Shown here: positions 1 to 11,665 of the stretch, piece after piece
How positions within the stretch are numbered: the first letter of the stretch is position 1
Layout of the letters: every line of letters starts with the position of its first letter
Source of the DNA: Setaria digitata
Taxonomy: Eukaryota > Nematoda > Chromadorea > Rhabditida > Setariidae
Direction: 5' to 3'
Length of the DNA: 33,232 bases
Assembly (NCBI GenBank): GCA_003640385.1
Contig: RCAB01000607.1
Location: 1 to 33,232, forward strand
Notes under the pieces: model-generated
The model's input: only the letters and a program-made list of their open reading frames with translations
Told to the model about the DNA's origin: nothing
Database searches by the model: none
Translations under genes and position numbers: made by a program

Positions 1-249
1 GAAATGCGTACGTGCAAATGAGAATATATATGGGAAATGGAAATGCGTACGTGAAAATGAGAATATATATGGGAAATAGAAATGCGTACGTGCAAATGAG
101 AATATAAATGGGAAATGGAAATGCATATGAAATGGAAATCAGTTACTTGCAAATATCAATATTTATATGAAGTGGAACTATATTTGTGAAAATATCAATT
201 TATATGTGGAATGAAAATGTGTATATTGATAATATATGTATAAAATATG
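1..249. repeat. 39-bp minisatellite, about 7 units, decaying rightward
   Basis: Three near-identical 39-bp units lie at 1-39, 40-78 and 79-117; each begins GAAATGCGTACGTG and they differ at a few positions. A truncated unit follows at 118-134. Three degenerate units can still be aligned at 135-174 (40 bp), 175-213 (39 bp) and 214-249. They keep the pattern of GAAAT, then TG(C/A)AAAT, then ATATATATG, then GGAAATG. The array probably continues left of the window. The gradient from intact to degenerate copies is typical of the edge of a tandem array. There are no unique spacers, so it is not a CRISPR array. Confidence 0.9.
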
Positions 250-1036
250 AAAACCAGGAAATAAATGAAAATAGAATTATATTTGAAAAGAAGAAAAAAA
301 AAAAAAATAGAGGTAGAGGATCCAACAGTGAATGATTTGAATCTTCACCGTCACGTATAGGAGGAAAATACTAATTATTCTTTTCTTGCATTCTCCTAAC
401 TGATTATTTTCATGTTAATTAATCAATCAATTAGTGGTTAGTTTTGCAAAACTACATTGATGAAAAGAAAGAAACAAAAATTCCAAAGCAATGAAATGCT
501 TCCATCGAATTTCAAATGAATTACCTAAATTAATTTTATTCAATTACATTTCGAAGTATTTGCTATTAATTTACTAATTAGCACTTGTTTTTCTCTTTAG
601 CATGTGTTATTTAAATTATTTGGTACATAAGAATTACTCCTTCTCGAACATTGACCGAAATTAATAATAATAACAACAAACTTATGTTAAATATTAGCAA
701 TAGCAATGGTGATTCTAACTTTTTTTGCTTTTTAGATTTAATTTTAAGTTAAAAAAAAGAAAAGAAAAGGAAAGAACAAAATATATTAAATGAGAAAGGA
801 GATGGGAAGGCAAAGTTCTGTGCTTTCGTTCTCACATCAATTTTACAAAATGTAAGTAAAATGGAGCAATATGGCATAAATATCATTATCCCTGATATGA
901 TAGTGGTTGACAATAAAAAAGAAAAGAGGAAAAAAACCAAGAAAAAAAATCCCGAGATCAACAGGAAAGCTAGAATTGGTAAAGTTTATTGCAAAAGGAT
1001 TATCTTATAAAAATATTTCATTAAAACTTTTAAAAT
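250..1036. other. Non-coding AT-rich stretch
   Basis: No gene is seen here. The stretch contains an A run near 296-307, AT-rich sequence with scattered T runs, and a 70-codon open frame on the minus strand (749-961). That frame is mostly Phe/Leu/Ser from T-rich DNA and is not supported as a gene. Confidence 0.6.
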
Positions 1037-1079
1037 AAAATTAAATTTTTTAGTAGTAACTACTAAAAAATTTAATTTT
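1037..1079. repeat. 43-bp perfect palindrome with a 1-base centre
   Basis: Two 21-base arms, 1037-1057 and 1059-1079, are exact reverse complements around the A at 1058. The centre reads AGTAGT-A-ACTACT, flanked by T6/A6 and then AAATT/AATTT. After one mismatch the pairing continues for four A/T pairs. The right side is followed by a third copy of the T-run plus AGTAGTAACT block, at about 1081-1095. It could extrude as a cruciform or fold as an RNA hairpin. No function is evident. Confidence 0.9.
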
Positions 1080-1268
1080 TTTTTTTAGTAGTAACTTCCG
1101 GAAATAACATTCTTTTTTTTTTATTCGATGGTTTATTGATAATATAGAGATATAATTGTATATGTGTATTCCTTTTCATCTTATTAAAATGAAAAAGGAA
1201 AACTGAAAACAAAAAAAAGCAAAAAACAGGATGATATTCGCTGATAATTGCTATTCATATCACTTTAA

Positions 1269-1301
1269 CTTTATAATCATTGATGACTAATGATTATAAA
1301 G
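1269..1301. repeat. Stem-loop, 13-bp perfect stem, 7-nt loop
   Basis: CTTTATAATCATT at 1269-1281 is the exact reverse complement of 1289-1301, with the loop GATGACT between. It lies 190 bp from the 43-bp palindrome. The stem is too short for a typical miRNA precursor and no flanking pairing was seen, so it is recorded as an inverted repeat only. Confidence 0.85.
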
Positions 1302-2267
1302 CTCAGAAAAAGAAAAAATATTTCGTTGTTTTTATGGCGTTTAGCAGAAAAAAAATTTGCTAATTTCGTTTTTAATTTTTTGACTTTGGAAAATTAATTT
1401 AAAATTTAACGGTTCGAAATAGACTTAGAATGATGCGAAATTGAAACATTTATATAACATAACTTGACTAATTGTTATTTTTTTTATTTTTGATTTTTTC
1501 AATTTATCCATTTATTTAACATTGAAAATAACACGTTAAAAATGATTTTTTTTTTTTAATTCGGCTTTTTATTAAAAGAAAAAGAAAATTTCAGCTTTAT
1601 TCATCCAATTTAACACTTATTACTTTAAAGTATTTGTAAAAAAAAAGGAAGAAATATTTAAAATAAAAAAAAAAAATTTCTGGATTTTTAGCTAATAATC
1701 TTGATGCAGAAATTTTCAAAATTAATGAAAATAAAAAATATTTGTTAAAAATTGATAGAAGCAAAACTGCTATTGATAATAGACTATGATAATGAGAGCA
1801 TTTTTATACCAAACAATCATGCTGCATTTGCAGTAACAAATTGCCAATTCGGATGATTTCGAAATCGAGAGAAATGATGGGTTATCATTATTACGAATGA
1901 TAAAAAAGAAAATTAATGATAAAAAGTGAGACTTTAAATTTCATTTCTGCTATGAATTATATTAATTTCCACTTTTCATCTTTTTTAGATTAATTTTTCC
2001 ATTAAAAGTAAAAATTTAGGAATTTTAATTTCCCATTAGAACACAGTACGGAAAAAAAGAGTTATTAAAATTTTAGTTAATTTATATACAAATCTCAAAT
2101 TAATCATTTTAATTTTGTGCAGAGAATAAAAAGAAGAAAAAAAAAAACAGTTAGCTCCAGAAAAAGGCATAAAATTTTTTCCAAGCTATAAACATAAATT
2201 CAACATCGAAGATTTGAAAATTATCATTGTTAAGAATAAAGAAAAGAAAAAAGTTAGGGATGGGCTA
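1302..2267. other. Non-coding AT-rich stretch
   Basis: No open frame reaches 60 codons. The stretch holds numerous A and T runs of 6-12 bases and short TTATCATTA-like words near 1880-1920. Nothing was recognised as a gene or RNA. Confidence 0.6.
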
Positions 2268-2390
2268 GGCTACTTTATCAATATCAATAAATTGCATGTA
2301 GATTAGACTATTTTATCAGTACCAGGAAATAATGCATGCTGCTGCTTACAGATTGGGATACTTTATTAGTATAATAAATATGCCATAGAG
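2268..2390 (+). repeat. Degenerate 3-copy tandem repeat (period 38, then 50 bp)
   Basis: A block beginning TACTTTATCA (2271) recurs as TATTTTATCA (2309) and TACTTTATTA (2359). In the first two copies the block is followed by AT-rich sequence and an ATGCATG/TTGCATG word, and each later copy is preceded by a GATT word. The second interval is longer because of about 12 extra bases around GCTGCTGCTTAC. Similarity is partial, so it is best read as an old, diverged tandem repeat. Confidence 0.55.
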
Positions 2391-3904
2391 TTTTGGCAAT
2401 GCAACGGTGAAATTTGGACAAAGAAAAAGAAAATGGAAATAGATAAAACTAAAAAATAGAAAAGAAAAAAAATTCGGTGAACATTAATAAAACAACATGA
2501 AAAAAGAAAAGAGAAAAAACAGTTACTTAATTATAGTAATTCATTGAACCATTGGAAATATCCCAAAATTCAACAGGTGCATTACAAACAACATCATTAA
2601 TTATTGGCATCATAAATTAAATTACTGCCCAATATGCAATACAAATAACATCTGTAATTACTAGCTGCTGCATATTATTGTTCAGCTTTTAAGTACGTCA
2701 GTAGTGTACTGTTTAATTATTGCTAATGATATAATAATAATTATTATTAATCGTTGTACAGTACATTAGTTGAAGATGCTATTAGTGGTATATTATCGGT
2801 TAATGAATCTCCATGCACATGATATTCGATTGTCTGATTATTGTTGATATAATTAGCAATTTAATAACATTCACCAAAAACAATCATCGAATTAATTAAT
2901 TATATGCTATAATGGGCTAATTGTTCAAATATATTCCATTATTTTTACAACATTATTGTATTAGATGAAAATGTACAGTGTTTCTTTTATGAGATATTAC
3001 CGTAACATTACAGTGCTTACATACTACTGTAGTAGTACTAAACTATGAAACGATATTTACATCGTACAACTTACCGTATTTGATAAGTATTTAACGAAAG
3101 AAAATTGCAGTTACAGTAATCGTGTTATTTGAATAACTAAAATATGTAGTGATAAGATAACCAAAGGGGGAAATCATTTGATATTATCAGTAGTGAAGTA
3201 TGCTGTACGATTATTAATAGCTCTGAAGGGAGAACGACTCATTGTACCGGAAGAACAGTCCGGAAGATTGCTAATTATATGCTATTTGTGGTTTAATGAA
3301 TCATTTGACCTTCGGGATCGATAAATCAACATGTTGCACCGTTCATTTTAACACTAACCCAAAGCTTCCGGCAAGCTAATCTCATCATTCTTTTCAATAT
3401 AGCAACTATCATTACTGGCATTATCAGTGCTATCATCTTTTTCATTATAGCAATAATAATAATAAATTAATCAGTTATCTAATTGTCCAATTACTTATTT
3501 AAGCAATTATTTAATCATTTGACTATTTTTATGGCATTACTATTATTTTACTGTTACTAAATATTCTCAGTATCATTTTTGTTGCTATTACAATTATTAT
3601 TATTGGTATGAAAAAAAAAATTAGCATTGTTATTTATTTTTATAATTAATTATCGTTAATTACTGTTGTTTTGATAACATCCAACGGATTATGGAAATAA
3701 AATTAGTGCAAGAAGAAAGTTTATAAGCGAATTTCAGCAATTTCAGCTATATGTATAATAATGATAGTGGTGCTAAGAGCAACAACAGTGCTTTCACACT
3801 AATAGTGATACTGGAAATTGAGATAGATATTCAAAGCTACACTTTCACACCTTTTTATTTAAATTTATTAATGACACTTAAATAATTTTGAATAGTTGGG
3901 ATTC
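2391..3904. other. Non-coding, partly homopolymer-poor stretch
   Basis: No gene is seen. From about 2520 to 3605 the long A/T runs common elsewhere disappear, and words such as GTACTGTA, ATTGCTAAT and CCGGAAG recur. CCGGAAGA occurs twice, at about 3248 and 3259, and its complement CTTCCGG near 3365. No frame reaches 60 codons. The change in texture may mean a distinct sequence origin or weak constraint. Confidence 0.5.
2705..2765. repeat. Nested inverted repeat
   Basis: TGTACTGT at 2705-2712 is complementary to ACAGTACA at 2758-2765. Between them, 2732-2749 is a perfect 18-bp palindrome of ATA/TAT triplets. The two dyads are offset by about 5 bases, so the complete hairpin would be imperfect. 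No function can be assigned. Confidence 0.5.
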
Positions 3905-3967
3905 CACAGACACATACAGACAGACACATACACACACATACACACAGACACATACACACACACACAT
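3905..3967 (+). repeat. CA/CAGA-rich microsatellite
   Basis: An interrupted array of CA with CAGA and CATA variants fills these 63 bases. A second related tract follows about 110 bp downstream. Confidence 0.9.
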
Positions 3968-4077
3968 AGCTCATGAAAAGATATAATAAAAAAAATGTTG
4001 TTAAATGAACACTGTTATTTCATATTTTAAAATTAGTTCCATATAATATTGTATATATATATCCATACAGATGTATG

Positions 4078-4110
4078 CAGACAGACAGACAGACAGACAG
4101 ACACACACAC
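4078..4110 (+). repeat. (CAGA)n microsatellite passing into (CA)n
   Basis: About six CAGA tetranucleotides are followed directly by CA dinucleotides. It is preceded by a short TA tract near 4052-4062. Confidence 0.9.
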
Positions 4111-7100
4111 CTATAAATATTACTTACCATCAAAAATTGAAAGAGGCTGATGTAAACAGTTGTAAATACAAACATCAATATGCATACATACCTTTAGCAT
4201 GAATCATTCATCCTTCTAAATGCTTCAATGAGCATTTAAAGAAAAAAAAAAAATTTAAAAATTAAATTTACAATATTTTTCTATTTCTTGCTAAAAATGA
4301 AAACAAAAAGCGAAGGCAAAGAAAAAAAAAAAACAAATTATTACCAAAAAATTTCATCAAACTAAAGAAAAATTTGGAATTTTTTTCTTTTTTTTTTAAA
4401 TTTTAAGTTTTTTTTCTTCCTCTTTTTGAAAAATTCCATTCCAGGAATGAAATGAATCGTTCTTCTTAGCTAAAGAGAAGAAAAAAAATTTCTTTTTTTC
4501 CTCCATTTTTCTTTTATTTCATAACGGGTGTTGATAATAAAGATTTTTGAAATTCCACAAATTCAAAATCCAATCCGTTTTTCACTTTTTTTTTATTTTT
4601 TTGAAATCAAATAGTAATGAGAATTTTTGAAATTCCATAAGCATAGCAATAGGAAAAGGAGGGAAGAGAAGGAAAAACGAGAATTTTTGAATTGAAATTT
4701 GAGTTTTTGGAATTCGAAAAATTTAGCATTTTTTTTTCAGATTTAAGTTTATGAAATATTTATTTTGTTTATCTTTTTTTTCTTTCTCTTTTTTTTTAAT
4801 GTATAAAAATGAATGCATTAATAAATGACTATCTTTTCTTTTCGTGCTGTTGCTGTTTCCTAATGTCATTTAATTCTTTATTTATGCAATTTTAAATTCA
4901 GTGCATGTTGCATGGGAATTGTGTACTTAAATTTTAATTATTTATTAATTTTAGTCATTCATTTACTGCTTCATTCTTAGCTAAATTTTGCATGCTATGA
5001 AGAATGAAAGAAAAAAAAAGAAATTTATAAAATAAATAATTAAAGTTAAAAATAAAATGAAATGAGAACAATTTTTGTCATTTATTTTTTTTTACTATCT
5101 ATCCATCAATTATTTCAAAATTTCATAATTCAAAAATGAATTTAAATGATAGATTTTTTTTCCTGAAAAGAAATTCATTAAAAAAAAAAAAGAAAAAAAG
5201 AGGAGGAAATGAAAAAAAAAAAAAAGCCAAAAGAGGAAATGATTGCAACAAAGAATTAATTAATTTGCCATAAATTTGATGACAATGTGGTAACAAAAAA
5301 AAGAAATAAAATAAAATTTCTCATTTTTTTTAATTTAAAACAAAAACCAAAAAATGAAATTAAACGAAAAAAAATTGAAATTCCATTCAATATATACCTG
5401 AACGGCTGCCAATTTGCTTAAAAAAAAAAGAAAATTTATTGCTTGCGAAAAGCACAGTATTCAAGTATAGCATTATTGATTGATTAGAAAAATAGTTTTT
5501 TTTTTTTTCATTCTAAAAGAATAAATTTAACAAATATTTCCAATAATAGGAGAAAAAAAAAGCAAAATTATAAAATTTTTTTTTTTATATTCCTTTTTTC
5601 TTTCAGTTGGAAATTGAGATGATTATTTCATTTCCTTTTTTTTTTCCTTCTTTCTTTCTTTTTTTTTTCTTGCTATCATCCGTAAAACATCAAAGTCGGC
5701 TTAGCTTTTTTCGTTTAATAAAGTCTAAAAATGAAGAAAAAAAAATAAAAGCCTATAAAAAAGTGAAAAAAAAACGAAAGGTAAAAGCTTAAAAAATGAG
5801 AAAAAAAAATGAAATTAAAAAAAAGGCAAAAATTTTCTGGAACTGAAAAAAAAAAGAAGAAATTTAGAACAATCGAATCATCATCATCATTTTTAACTCT
5901 TTTTCACAATACATTTTTTTTTTAGGCTTTTCTTTCAGGCTAATCTTTATTTGCACTCTTTCTCTTGACCAAGCGGGTGATTTTTTTTTTATTTTAAATT
6001 TTAATGCAAAGTTTTTGAGGAATTCTTTGTTTTTAAATGGTCGAATGAATTTTAATCAAAAAAAAAAGGAAAAAGGACAGAATGTAAAAAGAAAATCACA
6101 CAGTCATTTATATATAACTGAATGAAATTTCAAAAATTTGGCAATTTTAATGATTGATGTGAGAATGTGCAATCAATACAGTTTCACAATATAACTGTTC
6201 CTTTGTTTTTTTATTTTATTTTTTTCTTTTTTTGTTGCTGAGGTATGAAACTAAACAATAAAGTAACAAAGTTAAGTTAATTTCATTAACAATTAATTAG
6301 CGCAACATAATTGGTACAGTAGTCATGGTACAGTTGCTTCTTTTTTTCAGTGAGATTTCGGAATTAACAAAGAGAATTTCGAAATTTCAAAAATTGCAAC
6401 AACTACTAAGATTGCTGTAATTAGTATAATTATTAAAACTGCTAACATAATTATCAAAATATTGCTAAATATTTGCTTTTTCGAATGAAATTCTGAAAAT
6501 TTTGTCAGCTTAAATGAGTTAAACATTTAAATCAATATGAGATTAGAATTATTTTCTTTTTTTTTAGCAAAATTTTGAATATAAACAATAAAATTTAGAA
6601 TTTCAGTAATAAATACCTGTACCTGTAATATACAAATATTATAATATTATGCTATCAAATATAATAATATACAAATAATACCTGTACAAAATATTATGTT
6701 ACGGTCCAATTAACAACAGTCATATGATAAGTGCTGTTAATTTCGACTAGCAATTACCTTATTTTATGAAATAGAAATATCAAATTTTTATTTCAGAAAA
6801 TAGAAAACATAACAAATGTGTATGATAGAACTTTACTCATTTTGATAAGTTTAACTATCAAATTTCAAATTGCCCAAAAAAAAAGCAATAACTATAATTT
6901 TCATCACTTCCGCCTTTTTAATACTTTTTTCTTTTTTTTTAAAAAAAGTTTGTTCTCATACTAGTTACAAATAATTACTTCATTTTACAATTTTATTCTT
7001 GTTTACTTAGCTTGTTATGGCTAAATGCTTTACAGAGAGATTTTTCTGTCCGACCTTTCTTTTTTTTTTCCAATTTTTCTTTTCTTTTTTGAACCGCAAG

Positions 7101-7261
7101 CTTTTTCCGACTATTCAAAACACATTTCTTTCTCTTTTTTATCAAGGAAAAGGCATATTTTACTAAGTGTAATTATGTAATAAAATATAACAGGAAAAAA
7201 AAAACACAAAAATTTCATGAAGGATAGCATCAAACTAAATTCCAAACAAAATTTTTGTTTC

Positions 7262-7292
<31 letters not shown>

Positions 7293-7573
7293 GACTCATC
7301 TTTTCTTTTAGCTATAATTAATTTTTCATCAAAAATTTATTACATATTCTGAAATTTTCATCCCCATTTTTTTTACAGAAAGCAGCATAATCATAGCATC
7401 TGAATTTAATTAAGTGAAACTTAAATTTGGTGCGGAAAATTTATTTGTTTAAGTATGGAACATCAAATTCACTCGGAATAATTAGAAAAAAGAAAAAAAA
7501 AGATAAAAATAGTGAGTAGAACTGAAAAACATGTATTACTGTTGCTTCCATACGCCTATATATATGTATATTT
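4111..7573. other. Gene-free stretch with dense A/T homopolymers
   Basis: No convincing gene is present. Runs of 8-13 A or T alternate throughout, and there is a 27-base A run at 7262-7288. Two frames near 60 codons (5607-5792 and 7111-7299) are Phe/Lys-rich translations of these runs. An ATAATATACAAATA-type near-repeat with CCTGTAC words lies at 6610-6690. Confidence 0.6.
7262..7288 (+). repeat. 27-base A run
   Basis: An uninterrupted A homopolymer preceded by C and followed by GGGCG. Other runs of at least 20 bases lie at 8828-8848 (T), 14368-14389 (T), 16023-16045 (A), 18708-18729 (A), 18824-18846 (T), 19398-19426 (T), 23427-23451 (T), 25337-25358 (T) and 31839-31864 (A). No target-site duplication or retroposon body was seen beside any of them. 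Run lengths are sequencing-sensitive. Confidence 0.9.
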
Positions 7574-7796
7574 GATTTAATTATTAGATTACAGCGACTA
7601 AAGTGTACATATATATATAGTATATTAGATATATTAATTTAATATACTATATTATTATATATATATGTACACTTTATATATTGCATTATATATATATATA
7701 TATATAATACAATAATAATACATGTATTTAAGTTCTACCCATTACTTTCAAAATTAATATATATATTAAGTCGCTGTAACTTGATAATTAAATTTA
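7574..7796. mobile_element. Nested inverted repeat, possible MITE-like element
   Basis: Outer arms 7574-7599 and 7771-7796 match as inverted repeats at 22 of 26 positions and share the inner word TTACAGCGACT. Directly inside the left arm, 7599-7619 is an exact 21-base inverted match to 7656-7676 (core GTGTACATATATATA). The loop between them contains a further near-palindrome around TAGTATATTA. The right half also holds a TA tract at about 7687-7707. There is no coding capacity. Terminal inverted repeats around about 220 bp of AT-rich DNA suit a miniature inverted-repeat transposable element. I could not define a clean target-site duplication, and no second copy was noticed in this window. Confidence 0.5.
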
Positions 7797-10700
7797 ACTT
7801 TCTTTTTTTTTTTTTGAATTTGTTTCTTTTAAAAAACAACTATGAACATAAAATCAGCAGTCCAGTTAAAACAACAATCATCTCTGATTTATGATAAATT
7901 TTACAGTGGAAAGTGGTGGAAAATGAAAAATATCTATTATTAATTAAAATGCAAACACTTTGTCAGGACGTTATTCAAAATTGTTTCCTCAAAAATCGAT
8001 AATTTAATTAATATTGAAAATCGAAATTTGAGTGAGAAGTTAAAAAAAATTTACTACAGTAAAATAATGCTATTTCAAGAATATTCTTAAAGAAAATATT
8101 TAAAAAAAAAAAAACGACAAATTCTTCGAACAAAAATGACTACAGAATGGAATTTGAATGCTTTTTTCAGTTAACGAATTCGTTATTTTGCTTGAGAGTA
8201 TTAATAAGAATCAAGAAAAGGAAAGAAAAAAAACGAAAATTTTGTTAATTTTATTCTTTTTTTCTTACTCGTTTTTTCCCAAAAGAAATACAAAGAATAG
8301 AATTGACGATAATGTTTTAAGTATAAAACTCCTAGAGACTGGAATAAAAAGAGAAAATGAAACAAACATTTATAAATAACTGTTTGAAAAAAGAAAAAAA
8401 AAAGTTCATACTTCATTATTTTTTTTTTTAAAGGAAAAAAAGATCAATACAATAGTAAAAAATAGCAATATTGATTGATTGATTGAAATTAATGGAGCAA
8501 AAAACGATTCAATAAATTTCTATAAATTATAGTTTTCAATCTATGCTATGCCATTTCTTTTTTTTTTGTTCTTGGTTTTTTTTTTGTTTTTTGTTTTTTT
8601 TTGAAAACTATGATCGCTTTGATTTAAAAGAACAAAAACAATTAAAAGACCAATTTTAATGCTAATATTAAATTATATGTAATATTAAAAGATAGCAATA
8701 TTGAATGATTCAAGTAAGGTAAAAAAAAAAAAAGAAAAAAAAGCAGAAAAGAATTAGAAATACGAAACATTCGTTTTTTTTTTTTTCTCGCAATATCTTT
8801 AGATTGATTTATGCTCATTGAATAGAATTTTTTTTTTTTTTTTTTTTTAAGAGATTGATGAAATTGCTATTTTTGAAATGGGAAAAAAAAAAAGAAAGCG
8901 GCGGATGAGATAATACATTTAAGCTAATATTCATTGTATATCTGCCATAAAACAAACAAAATTTTTGCTCAAAACCACAAAAATTTCACAATAAAAACAT
9001 TTTTTTTTGAAGAAATGAATGTTTCAAAAACAAAAAAAAAAAAAAAAATTGCAAAGGAAAAAAGAAAAAGGAAAATAAAAATTGCTTTTTTTTTTTTTGC
9101 TTCTCATTTATTAGTTCAAAAAGATTTCAGGTTTTTTGTTCCATTTTCCGTTTTATTTTTTGCTTTTTATTTATTATCATTACTTTTTTCTTTTTTTTTT
9201 TCCTTTTCTACAAATTGTGCAGCACAAATTTAGACTGCACAAAAAAAAAGATAAACAATAAAAAAAATAAAAGGAAAAGAAAAAGGAACGAAAGAAAAAT
9301 AAGTTTAATTAGCAATTACAATATTTCATTAAAGTGTTTTTAAAGGATAACAGAAATTATCAAAAGAAAAAAAAAGTGATAAGGAATATTAAAAGCTTGT
9401 GATTAAAATGACATCAAAAAATTAAAATATCTTTTTTGGGTAATCAATTTTAGCACAAATACTTTTAATGAAATACTGAAAATAAAAAGAAAAAAATTAA
9501 TAAATTCTTGTCGGGCTGATAAGAGGAAAAAGAGTCACTTCCTGCACTAATTGCATTCATTTGTGTTTTATTTTTTCCTTTAAAAAATATAAACTAATTA
9601 AAGGGACACAAATTAATAGGTTGATTAGATTAATTAATTCAGCTGGTAATTAATATAGAGGAATTAATCGACCAATTGATAAAATACTAATTTAATCAGT
9701 TTTATTTGGCAAAAAAAGACCAAGTTTTCATGAACTAGTTAGCCGTATATCATAACACGGAGAATTTTGAATTGTTTGTTTTTGCATTACTAATTAATTT
9801 AGTCCTTTTCCAAATAATGCAAATTTTTATTCTATACAATAATTAATGTGAAAAAAAAAAAAAAGAAGCAATCATGTAGTTTAATGAAAAGCCAGACAAT
9901 TACGCTTTATTTATTTATTTTTTCATAGCACTAGAAAGTTTTGTTTAATAAAAAAAAGTTTAAAAAAAAAAGTTGGAAATTTAGCTTATTTCATTGTTGA
10001 CATTAAGGAAGCCGAATGATAAGACTGGCTATGTTTATTCTTTTTTTTTAATTTATCATCAAACATTTATGTCATTTGGCTCAATTTGACCTTTTTCTAA
10101 CTTTTCCCTTTCTATTTTTTAAACCTTTGCTACTGTTTTTTTTTTATTTCGAAATTTTTTTAGCTCTTAATGTTTAAATTAAGTTAAATAATTTGCTCGA
10201 GAAACAAGAATCAAGAGTGGAGAGTTGCAGTGAAGAGGCAAAAAATAAGCAAAAAAAAAAAATAAAATTTGTTCTTAACAAGAAGGAAAATGTTTTTTTA
10301 TGCATAACTAATTTAAAATTCAAAGAAAAAAATGCTGCAAACTTACTGGAAGAAAAAGAAAAGAATTGCAAACAATAAGAATAATGTATTTGTGTAACTA
10401 AGTTGTTATTTCAATTCAAGTACTAAAAAACACAAAATTCATAGAGTAACAACTATAACAGAGAATAAAAACGAAATGTTAAAAAAAAGATAGCGAAAAA
10501 ATTCTCATTTAAAAAAAAAAATTAAAAATTAATGCTTTGACATTATTTGCATGGTTTCATTGGGAATAAGTAAATGAGTATATAAGTTCAAGTGGATGAT
10601 TTTAAAATAAGCTTTCAAAAAAAGGATGGAATGAAAGAATAAGCAAGAGATTGAAGTTAAAATAAAATTGTTTTAAATAATCAAGGGGGAAAGAAAGCTG

Positions 10701-11339
10701 TTAAAGGTGGAAATTTTGAAAATATTTTTACTAAATAATATTTTAATTGAAATACTACACAATTAAATAATATATTAATGAAAAAGTCAAACTGAGACTA
10801 AATATGTTATTATTATGTTACAATCATATAAGAATTAGGCTTGTTTTTTAATTTTATTAGCTTCTGAATTAAAAAAAGCTCATTTATTTTATTATTTATT
10901 TATTTATTTTTTTAAATAAAAGAAATGGAACGTAAATATCCATTTTTTTTTCAACTTTTAAGCTAAAATTGTTTTCTGTGTAATCGTTCAAATTAAAAAA
11001 ACTTTTTTTTTTTGTTTTCATAATTCAATCAAATTTCGTTAAACTTATCATCAGAAAATATACAACTTTAAAATTCAAATTTTTTCTTCTTGAATTGTTC
11101 ACTATTGCTTTATCGTACTAACTCTATCATTGTCATTAGTGCATTATCATAAACATACCATTATCATCCGTAATTAATAATTATATTTAGGAGATAATTT
11201 TATTGAAATATTTTTTTTTATAATTTAATAAATAATTTTTAATAATTTAATTTTTTTTAAGATAAATATATCTTTTTTTTTTTTGCACAAAAAGTATCAC
11301 TTTCTTCTTCAAGTGAAATCATATTATTGACGTAATAGT
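7797..11339. other. Gene-free stretch with dense A/T homopolymers
   Basis: No gene is supported. Open frames at 8158-8379, 8201-8416, 8934-9233, 10174-10371 and 10193-10378 are Lys/Phe-rich and several overlap on opposite strands, as expected of A/T runs. The word ATAGCAATATTGA occurs at 8462-8474 and 8692-8704. The rest is AT-rich with no recognisable RNA gene. Confidence 0.6.
8461..8710 (+). repeat. Two copies of a dispersed TAGCAATATTGA motif
   Basis: AATAGCAATATTGATTGATT at 8461-8480 is repeated with small changes at 8691-8710 (GATAGCAATATTGAATGATT). The same motif occurs inverted at 18908-18930, with looser forms near 5468 and 15813. This suggests remnants of a dispersed repeat family. 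No element boundaries could be drawn. Confidence 0.45.
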
Positions 11340-11665
11340 ATGGCAATTAAACACTACTTGCAAATAATAGCAATCATATCACTATCACCTCTGAATCGTA
11401 TCATTATTAGCCACTAGAAACCGTATGATTATCACTTTACTGCCTAATGCCTATGACAACAATATCATTATCACCATTACAGTATGACATTGAAATCATT
11501 TCCTGTCAACCATATCATTACCATTTCCTTGATTACATCAACCATATCATCATCATCTATTAAACAACATATCATTATCACTAGTGACAGCTATATCATT
11601 ATCATTCACTGCCAATTCCGACATTACGATTCACTAAGAAAATATGTCATTATCATTTTAATCAT
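11340..11665. repeat. Degenerate array with about 25-bp period (ATATCATTATCAC core)
   Basis: Variants of ATATCATTATCAC recur near 11377, 11399, 11424, 11463, 11513, 11543, 11569, 11594 and 11644. Most intervals are close to 25 bp or twice that. Between cores, words such as CTACTGCCAA or CACTGCCAA are partly conserved. Read on the minus strand, each core contains TGATAATGATA. The array keeps an Ile/Ser-rich frame open on the plus strand (11484-11735), which is a by-product of the repeat. Confidence 0.65.

Noticed and set aside
1..117. Regular repeats considered as a CRISPR array
   Set aside because: The 39-bp units are directly abutting with no unique spacers, and the context is eukaryotic.
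1408..1425. GGTTCGAAATAG as a possible tRNA B-box
   Set aside because: The conserved CC after GGTTCGA is missing, and no A-box or cloverleaf could be drawn around it.
7262..7288. Long A runs as retroposon poly(A) tails
   Set aside because: No reverse-transcriptase remnant, source-gene body or target-site duplication was seen next to the runs, which occur on both strands throughout.
8934..9233. 99-codon plus-strand frame
   Set aside because: It is Lys runs and Phe runs translated from A and T homopolymers. It begins with a non-ATG codon.
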